Positions 4,610 through 6,010 of a DNA stretch of 6,010 nucleotides are shown one piece after another. This stretch comes from Aequorivita sp. (GTDB lineage: Bacteria; Bacteroidota; Bacteroidia; Flavobacteriales; Flavobacteriaceae), in assembly GCA_002733915.1 (NCBI GenBank), contig NVXN01000002.1:264503-270512 (forward strand). Direction: 5' to 3'. The position numbers and the translations under genes are program-made. Within the stretch, counting starts at the first letter, position 1. Each line of letters starts with the position of its first letter. Below the pieces are notes generated by a model. The model had not been told where the DNA came from. It worked only from the letters and a program-made list of their open reading frames with translations, and searched no databases.

Positions 4610-6010
4610 TTATTTCACCTGCGTAACCCGTAACGTATTCACCATTCCCTTATCCACAATGGGCATAGCCGCCAGGTTGATTAAATAATCGCCTTTGTGC
4701 ACGTAGCCTTTTTCAAAAGCAATTCGGTTTACATCATCCACAGTTTCATCGGTACTTACGTATTTATCGTAATAAAAAGCTTTTACGCCCCAAAGTAAGT
4801 TTAAACGAGCGAGAATGCGCTTATTGCTGGTAAACGCCAAAATATATGCCGAAGGCCGCCAAGCAGAAATCTGAAAAGCTGTATAACCACTATTTGTCAA
4901 TGTACAAATTGCTTGTGCTTCAATTTCATTGGCCATATGTGCTGCGTGGTAGCAGATGGATTTGGTAACGTAACGGTTGGTTTTTATTTGCGGAGGCTCC
5001 TGTGGCACGCGTATCAATTCAGAGTTTTCTACACTTTTCAGAATTTTCGTCATAGTTTTAATTACGGCAACGGGATAATTCCCTACAGAAGTTTCACCCG
5101 AAAGCATCACGGCATCGGCACCATCCATAACAGAATTTGCCACGTCGTTCACTTCGGCGCGGGTTGGTGTTAATGAGGTTATCATCGTTTCCATCATTTG
5201 AGTGGCTATGATTACGGGGATGCGGGTGCGCTTTGCGGTGAGCACCAATTCTTTTTGAATTAGGGGCACTTCCTCTGCGGGCACTTCTACGCCCAGATCG
5301 CCGCGGGCTACCATAAGGCCGTCGCAATATGCGATGATTCTGTCAATATTTTCGACTGCTTCGGGCTTTTCAATTTTTGCAATTATGGGAATTTTATATT
5401 CCGAATGCGCTTCAATCAACGCTTGAAGTTCCTTTAAATCCTCGGCGTGGCGTACAAAGGAAAGGGCTATCCAATCTACCTTTTGTTCAATGGCAAAAAT
5501 GGCATCCTCTTTGTCTTTCGCAGTAAGGGCAGGGAGCGAAATTTTGGTGTTTGGCAAATTCACACCTTTTTTTGAACGCAACGGTCCGCCTTGGATAACC
5601 ATTACTTTTACTTCGTTTACATTATTGGTTTCGAGCACTTCAAAAATAAGTTTGCCATCGTCTAAGAGTACCCGCTCGCCAGGGTTTACATCGCGCGGAA
5701 AATTGTCATAATTCATATAGACTCTTTCGCGGTTGCCCTCAAACTCATCGCCGGTGCAGAATAAAAGCTCATCGCCGGGTTGCACGATCACTTCTTCCTT
5801 CATCATCCCCACACGAAGTTTTGGCCCTTGCAGATCGCCCAAAATGCCTACGTGCGTATCCAATTCATCGGAAAGTTTCCTGATGGTGGCGATTGCTTTT
5901 TTGACAGTAGTATAGTCAGCATGCGAAAAATTCACCCTAAATACGTCCACACCCTCCAAAATCATATATCTTAGGGTTTCTTCACTGGAAGTTGCAGGGC
6001 CAAGGGTTGC
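4610..6010 (-). CDS. pyk: Pyruvate kinase, N-terminus cut by window edge
   Basis: This enzyme makes pyruvate and ATP from phosphoenolpyruvate and ADP, the last step of glycolysis, in the cytoplasm. The frame stays open to base 6010 and begins ATLGPATSSEETL, so only about ten N-terminal residues are missing; 466 residues are present. The ATG at 5965 is internal. Numbered from the first residue in the window, key residues are Arg25, Asn27 and Ser29 in FRVNFSH, DLQGPKLRVG (59-68), the catalytic Lys212 and metal ligand Glu214 in AKIEKPEAV, Asp238 in ARGDLGVEVP, and Thr270 in IATQMMETM. The B domain lies between about 68 and 160, and the C-terminal regulatory domain runs from about 340 to the end (NTLRVTQVK). 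The residue equal to Glu117 of rabbit muscle enzyme is Lys64, with Leu60, Gln61 and Val67, the pattern of K+-independent pyruvate kinases. No frameshift is visible. It is convergent with the SH3 lipoprotein, with no bases between the stops. Confidence 0.97.
   Translation of the reverse strand, partial: ATLGPATSSEETLRYMILEGVDVFRVNFSHADYTTVKKAIATIRKLSDELDTHVGILGDLQGPKLRVGMMKEEVIVQPGDELLFCTGDEFEGNRERVYMNYDNFPRDVNPGERVLLDDGKLIFEVLETNNVNEVKVMVIQGGPLRSKKGVNLPNTKISLPALTAKDKEDAIFAIEQKVDWIALSFVRHAEDLKELQALIEAHSEYKIPIIAKIEKPEAVENIDRIIAYCDGLMVARGDLGVEVPAEEVPLIQKELVLTAKRTRIPVIIATQMMETMITSLTPTRAEVNDVANSVMDGADAVMLSGETSVGNYPVAVIKTMTKILKSVENSELIRVPQEPPQIKTNRYVTKSICYHAAHMANEIEAQAICTLTNSGYTAFQISAWRPSAYILAFTSNKRILARLNLLWGVKAFYYDKYVSTDETVDDVNRIAFEKGYVHKGDYLINLAAMPIVDKGMVNTLRVTQVK

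Noticed and set aside
5963..5965. ATG at 5965 as the pyruvate kinase start
   Set aside because: Codons upstream to the window edge encode ATLGPATSSEETL, a conserved part of pyruvate kinase, so the true start is outside.
1..6010. Search for mobile elements, CRISPR, tRNA/rRNA, toxin-antitoxin or defence genes
   Set aside because: Nothing with the expected repeats, cloverleaf sequence, transposase motifs or small paired genes was seen; coding density is normal and every gene has an ordinary or conserved-hypothetical assignment.

Overview
The window looks like chromosomal housekeeping and conserved-hypothetical DNA from a member of the Bacteroidota, most likely a marine-type Flavobacteriia. The evidence is AT-leaning DNA, start codons without Shine-Dalgarno sequences, TAnnTTTG-like -7 promoter elements, short Bacteroidota-style lipoprotein signals ending in S-C, and the protein sequences themselves. 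The species assignment is inference.

Layout from left to right: (1) the 3' part of a TolC/NodT-type outer-membrane efflux gene on the + strand, cut by the left edge and closed by a strong hairpin terminator at 978-1015; (2) a compact three-gene operon on the - strand, transcribed leftwards from about 2623 to 1014, encoding a TIP30/HTATIP2-like NAD(P)-binding SDR protein, a CYTH/triphosphate-tunnel metalloenzyme and a lipoprotein carrying a YciI-like domain, with each gene overlapping the next by 11-20 bases; (3) a short divergent promoter region at about 2624-2694, containing a sequence that resembles a dispersed flavobacterial intergenic repeat; (4) dinB (DNA polymerase IV) on the + strand, with a complete catalytic core and a C-terminal clamp-binding motif; (5) a + strand lipoprotein with a bacterial SH3 domain and an unassigned C-terminal region; (6) pyruvate kinase on the - strand, intact except for a few N-terminal residues lost at the right edge.

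The genes do not form one pathway. Efflux, translesion synthesis, a lipoprotein of unknown role and glycolysis sit side by side, and only the three-gene - strand cluster looks like a functional unit. No mobile element, RNA gene, CRISPR array or defence system is visible, and no stretch over 300 bases lacks a gene. I found no convincing new system. The points most worth a second look are the overlapping SDR-CYTH-YciI-lipoprotein operon, the repeat in the divergent promoter, a possibly leaderless dinB mRNA, the K+-independent signature in pyruvate kinase, and the zero-spacing convergent stops between the SH3 lipoprotein and pyk.
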